Below are positions 1-11,434 of a DNA stretch of 64,000 nucleotides, one piece after another. How positions within the stretch are numbered: the stretch's first letter is position 1; each line of letters begins with the position of its first letter. The translations under genes and the position numbers were made by a program. Source of the stretch: Desulfovibrio sp. ZJ209 (GTDB lineage Bacteria; Desulfobacterota; Desulfovibrionia; Desulfovibrionales; Desulfovibrionaceae); assembly GCF_011039135.1 (NCBI RefSeq), contig NZ_JAAKEJ010000001.1:682001-746000 (forward strand). The letters are read 5' to 3'. The notes below the pieces were generated by a model that had not been told where the DNA came from, did no database searches, and was given only the letters and a program-made list of their open reading frames with translations.

Positions 1-315
1 ACTGGGTCAAGGATGCGAAAACGGGTGAAACTTACGCTGGCGTTGGCAAAACCCATGGGTCTTCCTTTCAAGAGCCTTCCTTAAAAAAGGAGGCAGGATG
101 GCGGTGTGCACGGCCGGGCTCGAGGCAAGTACTCAGGCCCGGCGCCTTCCGGCGCCATGCGAGCAGCCTCAAAATATCCTTTGCGGGCGGCAAGCCGTGC
201 GCCTGTTGTACGTCAGAGGCTCGCTTACGGCAAGGGGCGTTCAGGCGCCCATGGAGCGGACGAAGAGAACCGGCTGTTGGCGGGCAGCAGGGCACCCTCT
301 TCAGGCGCACCTCTC
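1..315. other. No convincing gene; possible remnant or leader DNA
   Basis: Reading frames cross this stretch on both strands but none resembles a known protein. A good Shine-Dalgarno-like AAGGAGG lies before an ATG at 98, yet the 82-residue frame it would open is rich in Arg, Ala and Gly and runs on through the promoter-like site at 316-344, so it is probably not real. A frame already open at the window edge ends near 341 and could be the tail of a gene lying to the left. A partial inverted repeat around a run of A occurs near 75-95. Several short GGCGCC-type palindromes are present. Confidence 0.4.
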
Positions 316-344
316 ATTGTCCCATAATGATAATTATGTAAACT
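316..344 (+). promoter_or_regulatory. Putative promoter with a Fur-box-like palindrome in its spacer
   Basis: A TTGTCC element (317-322) and a TAAACT element (339-344) are separated by 16 bases. The spacer (323-338) is itself an inverted repeat, CATAAT-GATA-ATTATG. The palindrome resembles the GATAAT-repeat operators of Fur-family metal regulators, and a protein bound there would block polymerase. The next gene downstream on this strand begins about 95 bases later (439). The inverted repeat is seen directly; promoter activity and the identity of the regulator are inferred. Confidence 0.4.
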
Positions 345-438
345 AATAATGCTGAAAAACCTTTATCCGGCGTAGCCCTTGACGCGCGCCGGCGCTTCGC
401 GCAGCATGGCGCCAGTCATAACCGCATCGGAAAGCTGC

Positions 439-1332
439 ATGAAAAATCCCAAAAATCCGCCTGAAGTCAAAACCCCAAACGGCCGACCCAGGCGTTCCGG
501 CTTGTCCGGAGAAGTCACGCGGCCGCCTAGGTCCGGGCGCGTCACAACCAAGATAAACAGTGGCGGTTCCTGTTCAGAGGGCGCCACTGACGGCCTGCGC
601 CTGAATAAGGCCATTGCCGCCTCGGGCCTGTGCGCCCGCCGCAAGGCCGACGAGCTTGTTTTTGCCGGTCGCGTCACGGTGAACGGCATCCCCGAGACCA
701 ATCCCGGGCGGCGTGTGCTGCCAGACGACAGAATAGCCGTGGACGGTGAGCCGCTGCGCGTAAGGCAGCAAAACGCCTATCTGCTGCTTCACAAGCCGGT
801 GCGCACGGTTTGCACCCTGAGCGACCCGGAGGGACGCCCCACCGTCATGGACCTGCTGCCGGAAAAGGCCCGGGAGCTGGGCCTTTTCCCCGTGGGCCGA
901 CTGGACTATTTTTCGGAAGGGCTGCTCCTGCTCACCAATGACGGCGAACTCGCCCATCGCTTCCTCCACCCGCGGCACCATGTGGACAAGATCTATGAGG
1001 TATTGGTGCGCGGCGCCGTGCCGGACTGTCATCTGGAAATCATGCGCAGCGGGATGCGCCTCTCGGACGGCACTCCCCTCCTCCCGGTGGAGGCACGCCG
1101 CGTGCCGTCTCCGAACAGGCGGAGCACTCTGCTGCGGCTGGTCCTGCGGCAGGGCGTGAATCGCCAGATCCGCCGCATGTGTGACGACCTTGGCCTTACT
1201 ATCTTGCGGCTTACGCGCGTGTCCGAAGGAGGGCTCTCCCTGGGCGCGCTCAAGCCGGGGGAGGCACGCTTTCTTGAGTGGGACGAGGTTCGCGCGTTGC
1301 GAAAGCGGGCGGGACTTTCGGAAAAACCCTGA
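439..1332 (+). CDS. rluB: 23S rRNA pseudouridine synthase, RluB/RsuA family
   Basis: The enzyme isomerises a specific uridine of ribosomal RNA to pseudouridine during ribosome assembly. An S4 RNA-binding domain (beginning RLNKAIAASG) follows a basic, low-complexity N-terminal tail. The catalytic domain carries GRLDYFSEGLLLLTNDG with the nucleophilic Asp, and later the family motif GVNRQIRRMCDDLG. The product is 297 residues from ATG 439, a normal length. The frame could also begin at TTG 379 or ATG 406, but 439 has a GGAAAG just upstream and still leaves the S4 domain whole. Assignment to the RluB/RsuA group is firm; the exact target uridine (RluB, RluE, RluF or RsuA type) cannot be told from sequence alone. 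Confidence 0.88.
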   Translation: MKNPKNPPEVKTPNGRPRRSGLSGEVTRPPRSGRVTTKINSGGSCSEGATDGLRLNKAIAASGLCARRKADELVFAGRVTVNGIPETNPGRRVLPDDRIAVDGEPLRVRQQNAYLLLHKPVRTVCTLSDPEGRPTVMDLLPEKARELGLFPVGRLDYFSEGLLLLTNDGELAHRFLHPRHHVDKIYEVLVRGAVPDCHLEIMRSGMRLSDGTPLLPVEARRVPSPNRRSTLLRLVLRQGVNRQIRRMCDDLGLTILRLTRVSEGGLSLGALKPGEARFLEWDEVRALRKRAGLSEKP

Positions 1333-1348
1333 CGCGCGGCCTTCCCGC

Positions 1349-2375
1349 GTGACGATCTCGCAGTCTAAGATTATCGAGAGAGGCATCCGCTTGCCGGAAA
1401 AAACTGCCACTGAAAAAATCCTCGGGCTCTATACCCTGCTCCTGTTGAGCCCGCGCGCCTGGTCACTCACGGAATTGGCCCGGCACTTCCACTGCATCAA
1501 GCCACCATCCTGCGGCTGCTTTCCCGCATCGAGCGCCTGGAAGGCGTTGCTCTTAAAGCGGAACTGCGTCTGGAAGCAGGCCGCTGGCAAAAATGGTATC
1601 AACTGGATCGCGCCCCCACCGTGGCCGAGCGCGGGCGCCTCCGGTTCAGCGCGGACGCAATGCGCCTGCTGGCCTTTGCCCGCGACCTGGCCGCGCCCTT
1701 TCTTTCCGAGGATATGGGGGTGGCCCTGGACGACAACCTCAGGCGCGCGGCCGCCCTCTCCGCCGATGCGGTACCCGAAGCGGAAACTGCGGTCCCGCTG
1801 GTGCAGCCGGCCATGCTCGGCAACATCGACTACGCGCCCTTTGCGCACATCCTGACCTCGCTGCTCCGCGCCATCCGGCAGCGGCTCGTCTGCGAAATCA
1901 CCTATGCGCGTAAACCGGGCCGTACCTATGAAATGGCCGTCACGCGCCTCGTGAGCGGCCACGGCGCCCTTTACGCCCACGGCTGGAAAGTGACGGACAA
2001 GGGCCGCGTGGAGGCGTGCCCCCGCTGTTCTTTGCCGTCCACCGTCTGCTTGACGTGCGCCTTACCCGGCGTACCCATGACCTGCGCAGTCCGGATGAGG
2101 AACCTGGCTTTGGGGTGGCTGACGGCCATGTTTTTCCTGTTCGGCTGCACGTCGCCCGGGAGCGCGCCACCTACGCGCGCGAGCGGCTCTTTGGGCCGGC
2201 ACAACAGATTGAGGAGGCCGGGGACGGTGGCGTCATCCTTACCTTTCTCGCCCGCAGCGACCAAGAACTTTTGGCCTGGGCGCTGAGTCTTGGACGCCAT
2301 GCGCGCGTGCTAGAGCCCCCAGCCTTGGCCGAAAAAGTGCGGAGCGAGGTTCGTGCCATGCTGCACGAGGACTGA
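1349..2375 (+). pseudogene. WYL-domain transcriptional regulator, broken by two frameshifts
   Basis: Three reading frames in succession encode parts of one protein. The first (from GTG 1349 or TTG 1391) has a winged-helix start with EKILGLYTLLLLSPRAWSLT. The second picks up at about 1500 with ATILRLLSRIERLEG and continues into the WYL core (EITYARKPGRTYEMAVTRLV, LYAHGWKVTDKG). The third, from about 2019, has FFAVHRLLDVRLTRRTHDLR and the C-terminal domain to the stop at 2375. Each junction is explained by one missing base, the second inside a run of five C at 2019-2023. WYL proteins are ligand-sensing repressors or activators. Either the gene is decayed or the assembly has two deletion errors here. 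It lies 17 bases after rluB. Confidence 0.75.
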
Positions 2376-2483
2376 TGTTTCGGCATCATGCTTCGCTCAT
2401 CCTTCTGAGTTCCGCTGATATCCCGCGTACGCTTCCAGCCACTCCCCCAATTGGTTCCAAAAAATTCTCTTTTAAAAATTTTT

Positions 2484-2516
2484 CCGCTCCCGTTTCAAAA
2501 AATGGAACGGGGGCGG
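2484..2516. other. Strong hairpin upstream of the repeat-protein gene
   Basis: CCGCTCCCGTTTC (2484-2496) pairs with GGAACGGGGGCGG (2504-2516), with one central mismatch and one G-T pair, across a loop of seven bases. It is flanked on the left by an A/T run. On the plus strand no T tract follows it, so it is not an obvious terminator for the broken regulator. It sits 47 bases before the next start codon and could be a leader structure. Confidence 0.4.
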
Positions 2517-2563
2517 CCTATCCTGTGCGGGTTGGGATTCACTCAGTCGCAGAGGAGGCAGCA

Positions 2564-3427
2564 ATGCACAGCGATGACGATTATTTCTGGCGGAGCCTGA
2601 TCATTTCAAATCCGGACAATATTCGGCTACACCCAGATCCTCCCGAAGATCTCTGTCTGCTCGCCGTGTGGGAGGCCGCCTATGTGCTCCGGTATATCCA
2701 TGACCAGACGGATGCTCTCTGCCTGGCAGCCGTGCAGGTGGACGGCTTGGCGCTCCAGTATGTACATCGCCAGACGCGGCAGATTTGCCGGGCGGCGGTA
2801 CAACAGGATGGCATGGCCCTTCAATATGTCCGTCATCAGACGCCTGAACTCTGTCGCTCCGCCGTTATGAATGACGGCATGGCGCTCCAGTATGTGCATG
2901 AGCAGACGGAAGATATCTGCGTTGCCGCCGTGGAGCAGGACGGCAGGGCGATGGCCTATGTGCAGCGTGAGACGGCAGAGATCAGTACCGCCGCTGTTAT
3001 GCAAAACGGCGAGGCGCTGGAATATGTGCAAGGACAGACCCCTGCCATCTGCCTCGCCGCCGTACGTAGGACGCCGGCGTCCCTGCGCTTTGTGCGCGAG
3101 CAGACGGAGGAAGTCTGCCGCGCCGCGGTGCGCAGGGATCCGGAGATGCTGAAATATGCGGAACGACATCCGGAAGACCTTTGCTGCGCGGCCATTGAGG
3201 AGGACACCGAAGCCCTGAAGTATGTCCGCCACCAGACGGAAAAAATCTGCCGCTTTGCCATTGAAAAGGATGCCAGCGCCCTGAGGTTCGTTCGCTGCCA
3301 GACACGGGAGCTTTGCGAGCTCGCGGTGGAGAACGATGCGGATGCCTTGCGCTACGTGGCCGACAAGGAGCTCCGCGCCAGGCTGGCGATCGAAATCTTG
3401 GGCGATGACGCGGAAGACGAGGACTAA
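2564..3427 (+). CDS. DUF4116-like 22-residue repeat protein of unknown function
   Basis: A 287-residue soluble protein built almost wholly of tandem 22-residue units, about ten full copies plus a partial one. The pattern is x-ALQYVxxQTxxICxAAVxxDG: a hydrophobic strip, 'YV', 'QT', a near-invariant Cys and 'AAV'. These resemble DUF4116 helical repeats, found in bacteria and large viruses; their role is not established. The acidic tail ends DDAEDED. The start is ATG 2564, preceded by AGAGGAGG; an upstream in-frame start at 2375 would add an unrelated low-complexity segment. No signal peptide or membrane segment is seen. Helical repeats of this kind usually bind protein partners, but that is inference. 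Confidence 0.7.
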   Translation: MHSDDDYFWRSLIISNPDNIRLHPDPPEDLCLLAVWEAAYVLRYIHDQTDALCLAAVQVDGLALQYVHRQTRQICRAAVQQDGMALQYVRHQTPELCRSAVMNDGMALQYVHEQTEDICVAAVEQDGRAMAYVQRETAEISTAAVMQNGEALEYVQGQTPAICLAAVRRTPASLRFVREQTEEVCRAAVRRDPEMLKYAERHPEDLCCAAIEEDTEALKYVRHQTEKICRFAIEKDASALRFVRCQTRELCELAVENDADALRYVADKELRARLAIEILGDDAEDED

Positions 3428-3604
3428 GGTTCCTCGCGGTACTCTTTGCTAGCAGTTGCGGCAGCGCCGGGAGGTTCCGTGGTGGCGCTCCCGGCCCTGC
3501 GGCGGACATACGAGAATTTCCTTGTGGAATAAGGATGTTAGGGTTACTTTTATCAAAGTGATTTTAAAAAAGGTCTGAAAACTCTTTCCACTATCTTATT
3601 ACTC

Positions 3605-3613
3605 GGGGGGGGG
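3605..3613 (+). repeat. Tract of nine G overlapping a ribosome-binding region
   Basis: Nine consecutive G residues lie immediately before GAGAGG and the GTG start at 3626. Tracts this long can slip during replication. Here a change in length would alter the Shine-Dalgarno context of the glycosylase gene rather than its reading frame. Variation has not been observed. Confidence 0.5.
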
Positions 3614-3625
3614 AGAGGAAATACC

Positions 3626-4342
3626 GTGCAGTTCACCAATGCTGTTCTCAACAGATATAAAAAACTGATTGATGAGTACAAAGACGATCCTCGGGTTCAA
3701 AAGAGGAATCAACATAATGTTTTGCGAAAAAATATCTACATTTCCGAAGATTCCTTCTGGAAGGCGCTTGTCATTGCCATACTGAGTACGCAATCGAGGA
3801 ATACTGAGGAATTTGGGAAGAATCGTGCGGAACTGGCGACAGACAATTATGAAAAAATGAAAAACTGCAAGGATATAGCGAATCGAGTCAGGCAACTCAA
3901 AGGTATCAGATATACGACTAAGAAGCCGGAAAGCATCGCAAGGAGTATGAGAGTTTTACAGGAGAAGTGGAAAGAAATTAAAAAACATCTTGAAACCTTG
4001 CTAAACACTACGAGCTTGGAAAAAGAACGTGAAGTTGCAGATTACCTCAGAGAAACGTTTAAGGGTAATCAAATTGGCCTCAAGCAGTCGAGAAATATTA
4101 TCCAGATGCTGGGTCTCAGCCAATATGTAATTCCTCTCGACAGCCGCGTGATGAAGGTGCTGGAGGCCAATGGCGGCATCAGGGAGCCGAAGCAAAAGAA
4201 GCCGCTTCAGAGCAGAGCCGGCTATTGCGACATCGAGGAGCAAATCAATGAACTTTGCGAACATCTGAATGGTCAGTGTGGAGATTTTGTCGTGAAACCC
4301 TGCAACTTTGATATTTGCGCCTTCATCAGCGAAGAAAACTGA
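3626..4342 (+). CDS. OGG-type helix-hairpin-helix DNA glycosylase/lyase-like protein
   Basis: A 238-residue protein. Its C-terminal half has the helix-hairpin-helix signature: IGLKQSRNIIQMLGL followed by VIPLDSRVMKVL. Lys153 and Asp172 are 19 residues apart, the same spacing as the catalytic Lys and Asp of OGG1-family 8-oxoguanine glycosylases, so an active base-excision lyase is likely. The N-terminal half (FWKALVIAILSTQSRNT) is helical, as in that fold. Base composition is clearly AT-richer than the neighbouring genes, suggesting transfer. Translation starts at GTG 3626 just after the G tract. OGG-like proteins occur as ancillary genes in some anti-phage (type IV CBASS) loci, but no nucleotidyltransferase is present here. 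The substrate is unknown. Confidence 0.72.
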   Translation: MQFTNAVLNRYKKLIDEYKDDPRVQKRNQHNVLRKNIYISEDSFWKALVIAILSTQSRNTEEFGKNRAELATDNYEKMKNCKDIANRVRQLKGIRYTTKKPESIARSMRVLQEKWKEIKKHLETLLNTTSLEKEREVADYLRETFKGNQIGLKQSRNIIQMLGLSQYVIPLDSRVMKVLEANGGIREPKQKKPLQSRAGYCDIEEQINELCEHLNGQCGDFVVKPCNFDICAFISEEN

Positions 4343-4451
4343 TGGATATCGCGGATATGCCGCCATAAGAAACAACTTCACATCCGCATATTTCAACTTT
4401 TTTGCGGCTTGGTGCGCATATTCGCATCAGACCGAAAAACAAGGCTTGCCA

Positions 4452-5104
4452 ATGCGCCAAATCCTCATTGCCGATGCTGTGGAAGCTAGGGACTACCCCG
4501 CGCTGTTCCGCCAGGGAGACCTCGACGGGGCCTGTGGCCTCTATGCCCTCATGATGAGCCTCAATCTGTGCGGTTATGTGGACTGCGACACTTCCTTTGC
4601 CAACGAACCGGACCGGCGTACCCAACTGGGCAAGCTTTACAAGCATTTTGAGGACTACCCGGCCCTTTTTAGCGGTGGCTCCTACATAGAGGATTTGAAG
4701 GAGATAGTGGACAAGGCCTATGGCCGCAAGATCAAGACCGAATTCCACGAAGGAAACAACAAGAGTATCATCAGATTCACGGTAAGCCACCTCATGGGGG
4801 GGCATCCGGTACTTCTCGGAATCCGCGCGCCGGCGGCGCTGATCACGCGGTTCTCGCTTGTGGCCTTGAATTTGAACGGTCTGACCCCGGAAGCGACGAA
4901 AAGCCCGGAAAGATGCCCAAGCCGTGCAGGATACTTGTCCTCGATCCGGGTGGTTACGAAGTTCCCCCTTTCATGCTCTGGAACAGCATCATTTATCCGA
5001 CGCCACTTCTGAAAGGCGGCTATCCCTATCTGTTCGTGGAAGGCAACAGCAATGAGAGAAAAGTGAGCTTCGATGAGGCCTTGGCGCTCTGGAGCAGAGA
5101 CTAG
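4452..5104 (+). pseudogene. Papain/C39-like cysteine peptidase, interrupted by one frameshift
   Basis: Two frames join to a protein of about 217 residues. Frame one (ATG 4452 onward) has FRQGDLDGACGLYALMMSL, with Gln21 and a candidate nucleophile Cys28, as in papain-fold and C39 peptidases. It reads to about 4830. One missing base there moves the gene to a second frame, giving GGADHAVLACGLEFE (candidate His) and then RILVLDPGGYEVPP (candidate Asp), and on to the stop at 5104. A complete Gln-Cys-His-Asp set is thus encoded only across the junction. It follows the glycosylase gene by 109 bases on the same strand and may be co-transcribed. Either the gene is truncated or one base is missing from the assembly. 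The substrate is unknown; no transporter is adjacent. Confidence 0.62.
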
Positions 5105-5111
5105 TCACAGA

Positions 5112-5414
5112 CTAGTCAAGGAACTTGTTCCAAAGACCCCGTAATTGGCCCATTAGCGAGGACGCACCGCTACCGTTTTCGTTCCAGGCATCTTCAAGCG
5201 CCTGGCGAAATTTCGCCGCCGTCTCCGCGCCCTCGGATGCCAAATCATCCCCGTTTTTCCCTAAGGCAATGCGGAAGGCCGCTTTGGCCTCGTCGGAAAT
5301 GGAAACGGTATCGCCGGACCTCTCTTCGCTCCGGCGGGGCTCGCGGCGCGTCCGCTGCGTGCGGTCTATGCCGTTGACCGCGCCTATGGGGCTGTAGCTT
5401 CCTGAAACCTGCAT
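5112..5414 (-). CDS. Small conserved-type protein with 'VSISDEA' motif
   Basis: A 100-residue hydrophilic protein. Residues around 36-45 read GDTVSISDEA, a motif common in small Desulfovibrio proteins of unknown role and loosely like the N-terminal part of FlgM-type anti-sigma factors. The rest is charged and helical with no signal peptide or membrane segment. It converges with the peptidase gene (stops 8 bases apart). The upstream ribosome-binding site is weak (AGGGTG). A FlgM-like role is possible but not supported by other flagellar genes nearby. Confidence 0.5.
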   Translation of the reverse strand: MQVSGSYSPIGAVNGIDRTQRTRREPRRSEERSGDTVSISDEAKAAFRIALGKNGDDLASEGAETAAKFRQALEDAWNENGSGASSLMGQLRGLWNKFLD

Positions 5415-5479
5415 GGCATCACCCTAGCGGCAGGAAAAATCTTCCTCTACCATGCCTGTCCTGCAAGGGCTGTTCCTTT

Positions 5480-5515
5480 AAACGCAAAGCCGCCCCGCAG
5501 TTTCGCAGGGGCGGC
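5480..5515 (-). terminator. Rho-independent terminator after secF
   Basis: Read on the minus strand, GCCGCCCC (5515-5508) pairs with GGGGCGGC (5496-5489), with further pairing in the loop, followed by TTTGCGTTT. It lies 25 bases past the secF stop, at the end of the Sec gene run. Confidence 0.75.
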
Positions 5516-5539
5516 CTTGAAAGACGCGTGCGCGAGCGG

Positions 5540-6640
5540 CTAGACGATGCCGTGTTCTCCCGGGCGCTCGTACTTTTCCTTCTCCTGCGCGCGGACGTAA
5601 AAATCGGTGTCGCCCAAGGCCAGCAGGATGGCGGAAGAAACATAAATGGACGACGCGGTGCCCACCACCACGCCGATGAGCATGGTCAGGGCAAAATCGT
5701 GGATGACGCCGCCGCCGAGCAGGAAGAGCGAAAGCGTGGCCACAAAGGTGGTGCCGCTCGTGAGGATGGTGCGCGAGAGAGTCTGGTTGACGCTGCGGTT
5801 GATGAGCGAGGCTAGGTCAAGCTCGGGCCGGGCCCGGAGATTTTCGCGCAGCCGGTCATACACGATGATGGTGTCGTTGAGCGAATAGCCCACGATGGTC
5901 AGGATGGCGGCCATGACGTTGAGGTCGATCTCCACATCGAGGATGGAGAGCAGGCCGAGGGTGATGAACACGTCATGCAACAGGCCCACAACAGCCCCCA
6001 GGGCGAAGTTCAGCTTGAGCACGAAGCAGACCATCAGGGTGATGGCAAGCGCGATAAGCACCTGCCAGCCCATGCTGACGGGCGTGAAGCTGAAGAGGTA
6101 CATGCCGCCCCACAGCGCCGCGGCCATGATGGCGGCCGCCATCCAGCGCTGCTCGAAGCGGCCGGAGATATAGACCGCAATAAGCAAAACCGCATAGTAG
6201 AGGGCGCTCAGGGCCTTGTTGGTAAGGTCGTCGCCCACCTTGGGGCCCACCACCTCGAGGCGCTGGATCTCGGCCGGATTGTCCGGGAAGGCTTGGGCGA
6301 GCGCCTTGAGCACATTGGTGCGCAAAAGGGAGGCATCCCCGGTCTCCGAGCTCGAGAATCGCAACAGGTAGTCGCGGCCGCCCTCGCCGAAGCGCTGGGT
6401 GGAGATGCCCGGGAGCTCGGGAACATTGAGGCTCTTCTTGAGCGCCTCGTCCTCCACGGGCTGCGCGAACTGCACCTGCACGATGACGCCGCCCGCGAAG
6501 TCGATGCCGAGCCTCAGCCCGTTGCCCCACAGCACGGAAGCGAGCCCGGCCAGCAGGATGAGGATGGAGAGGCCATAGGCCCAGTGCCTCTTGCCGATGA
6601 AGTCGATATGGGTGTCATGCTTGATAAATGCAAAGCCCAT
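5540..6640 (-). CDS. secF: Protein translocase subunit SecF
   Basis: SecF works with SecD in the inner membrane, using the proton or sodium gradient to pull secreted proteins through SecYEG. The protein (366 residues) has an N-terminal membrane segment (AYGLSILILLAGLASVLW), a periplasmic domain with RLGIDFAGGVIVQVQF, then five membrane segments including SLNDTIIVYDRLREN and LSRTILTSGTTFVATLSLF, all typical. ATG 6640 is chosen because GGAGAACCCC precedes it at good spacing; an in-frame ATG at 6652 is possible. It follows secD by 69 bases, and a CCGGGGC/GCCCCGG hairpin (6659-6677) lies in the gap. Confidence 0.96.
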   Translation of the reverse strand: MGFAFIKHDTHIDFIGKRHWAYGLSILILLAGLASVLWGNGLRLGIDFAGGVIVQVQFAQPVEDEALKKSLNVPELPGISTQRFGEGGRDYLLRFSSSETGDASLLRTNVLKALAQAFPDNPAEIQRLEVVGPKVGDDLTNKALSALYYAVLLIAVYISGRFEQRWMAAAIMAAALWGGMYLFSFTPVSMGWQVLIALAITLMVCFVLKLNFALGAVVGLLHDVFITLGLLSILDVEIDLNVMAAILTIVGYSLNDTIIVYDRLRENLRARPELDLASLINRSVNQTLSRTILTSGTTFVATLSLFLLGGGVIHDFALTMLIGVVVGTASSIYVSSAILLALGDTDFYVRAQEKEKYERPGEHGIV

Positions 6641-6709
6641 GGGGTTCTCCATGTGCGCCCGGGGCTTTCCGCCCCGGAGGTGATGCCCGATGCCGCCCTG
6701 CCGGGGCGG

Positions 6710-8299
<1,590 letters not shown>

Positions 8300-8420
8300 C
8301 GTTCACCTTCCAGGATACGGCCAAGGCGGCCGAAAATGACATGCGCCGCCCGGATGGCGCGCACCCCGAGGGGCCGCAGCCATCCGGCCGGCATGGACAG
8401 GGACGGCCGAAGCCGCCCTT

Positions 8421-8774
8421 TTATTTCTTTTCCGCCGGGGCGTCAGCAGGAGCCTTGGACGGGAGCAGCCCACCCACCGCCGCGCGCGAGATTCGCAGCT
8501 TGGAGTCGCCGCTTTCGATCAGCACCTGCTCGTCGTCGATCTCGAGAATGCGGCCGATGATGCCGCTGGAGGTCACCACATGGTCGCCGCGCTTGAGCTC
8601 GGAGAGCATCTGCTTGTGGGCCTTGGCGCGCTTTTGCTGCGGACGGATGAGCAGGAACCAGAAAATGACGAACATGAGGATGAGCGGCAGGAACTGCATG
8701 AGCATGTCCGTGCCTTCGGGAGCGGCGCCCCCGGCCTGGGGCGTGCCCATGGCGAAAGCGATGGATTCAAACAA
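8421..8774 (-). CDS. yajC: Preprotein translocase accessory subunit YajC
   Basis: A small inner-membrane protein associated with SecDF. One membrane segment (MQFLPLILMFVIFWFLLIRP) is followed by the family motif RPQQKRAKAHKQMLSELKRG, DHVVTSSGIIGRI and a short charged tail. The start is taken as TTG 8774, because GGAGGTG sits just upstream of it and no ATG has such a site; the product is then 117 residues. The first ATG in frame (8750) would keep the membrane segment. It is the first gene of the sec run. Confidence 0.92.
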   Translation of the reverse strand: MFESIAFAMGTPQAGGAAPEGTDMLMQFLPLILMFVIFWFLLIRPQQKRAKAHKQMLSELKRGDHVVTSSGIIGRILEIDDEQVLIESGDSKLRISRAAVGGLLPSKAPADAPAEKK

Positions 8775-8923
8775 AACGCACCTCCAGAGGTGTAGGATGG
8801 CGCCGGGAGGCCCCGGCATGGGCTCACAAGGTCACAAGAGCAGCCCCTGCTCATAGCCTGTACCGCAGGAATTTGCAAGCCGCGGACTCCCTTCCGCCCC
8901 GCCGTGTCATGGGCGGCCCCGGC

Positions 8924-11086
<2,163 letters not shown>

Positions 11087-11185
11087 GGCGCCCCCGCGGG
11101 CCTGGAGGATGCGCCAACAGGAAACGCGGCGGCCAGAAAGCCTGGCGACGCCGCGCGCTGCAGCGCATGTTTGCAGTTTCGTTTG

Positions 11186-11215
11186 ACTATGTTCCGACAG
11201 GCAGCCCCTTGTCAA
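11186..11215 (-). promoter_or_regulatory. Putative sigma-70 promoter of rel
   Basis: On the minus strand TTGACA (11215-11210), an 18-base spacer and CATAGT (11191-11186) stand about 100 bases ahead of the rel start codon. The first hexamer is a perfect consensus match, the second is weaker. Confidence 0.5.
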
Positions 11216-11340
11216 CGGCGGGGCGCGGGCTGCGGCCAGCCTCGTGGCTTCAGGCTGGGGAAGGGAAACAGGCCGGGTGAAAAATTAAAGTATTACATTA
11301 AAAATGAGTGGCGCAGCCGTCCCCACGCCCTTGGCGAATC

Positions 11341-11369
11341 TTGTCTTTGTCGCCGCGATTGACTAGGCT
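11341..11369 (+). promoter_or_regulatory. Putative sigma-70 promoter of the secreted protein gene
   Basis: TTGTCT (11341-11346), a 17-base spacer and TAGGCT (11364-11369) lie 65 bases ahead of the start at 11435. An AT-rich patch (11280-11305) just upstream could act as an UP-like element. The rest of the 11087-11434 gap holds no gene. Confidence 0.4.
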
Positions 11370-11434
11370 TGTGGCGGCAGGGCGCGATATTTTTCGCTTT
11401 TTCCTGCTTTTCCAACCCTCACCAAGGAGAAACC

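Noticed and set aside
98..346. Frame of 82 codons after a good AAGGAGG
   Set aside because: No resemblance to any protein, unbiased Arg/Ala composition, and it runs through a promoter-like site.
2564..3427. Regular repeats that might be a CRISPR array
   Set aside because: The 66-base periodicity is the coding repeat of a protein with continuous frame and normal codon use; no identical direct repeats with unique spacers exist.
3540..5110. Complete CBASS-type defence operon
   Set aside because: No cyclic nucleotidyltransferase, no QueC- or TGT-like ancillary gene and no effector is present, so only the glycosylase and peptidase pair can be claimed.
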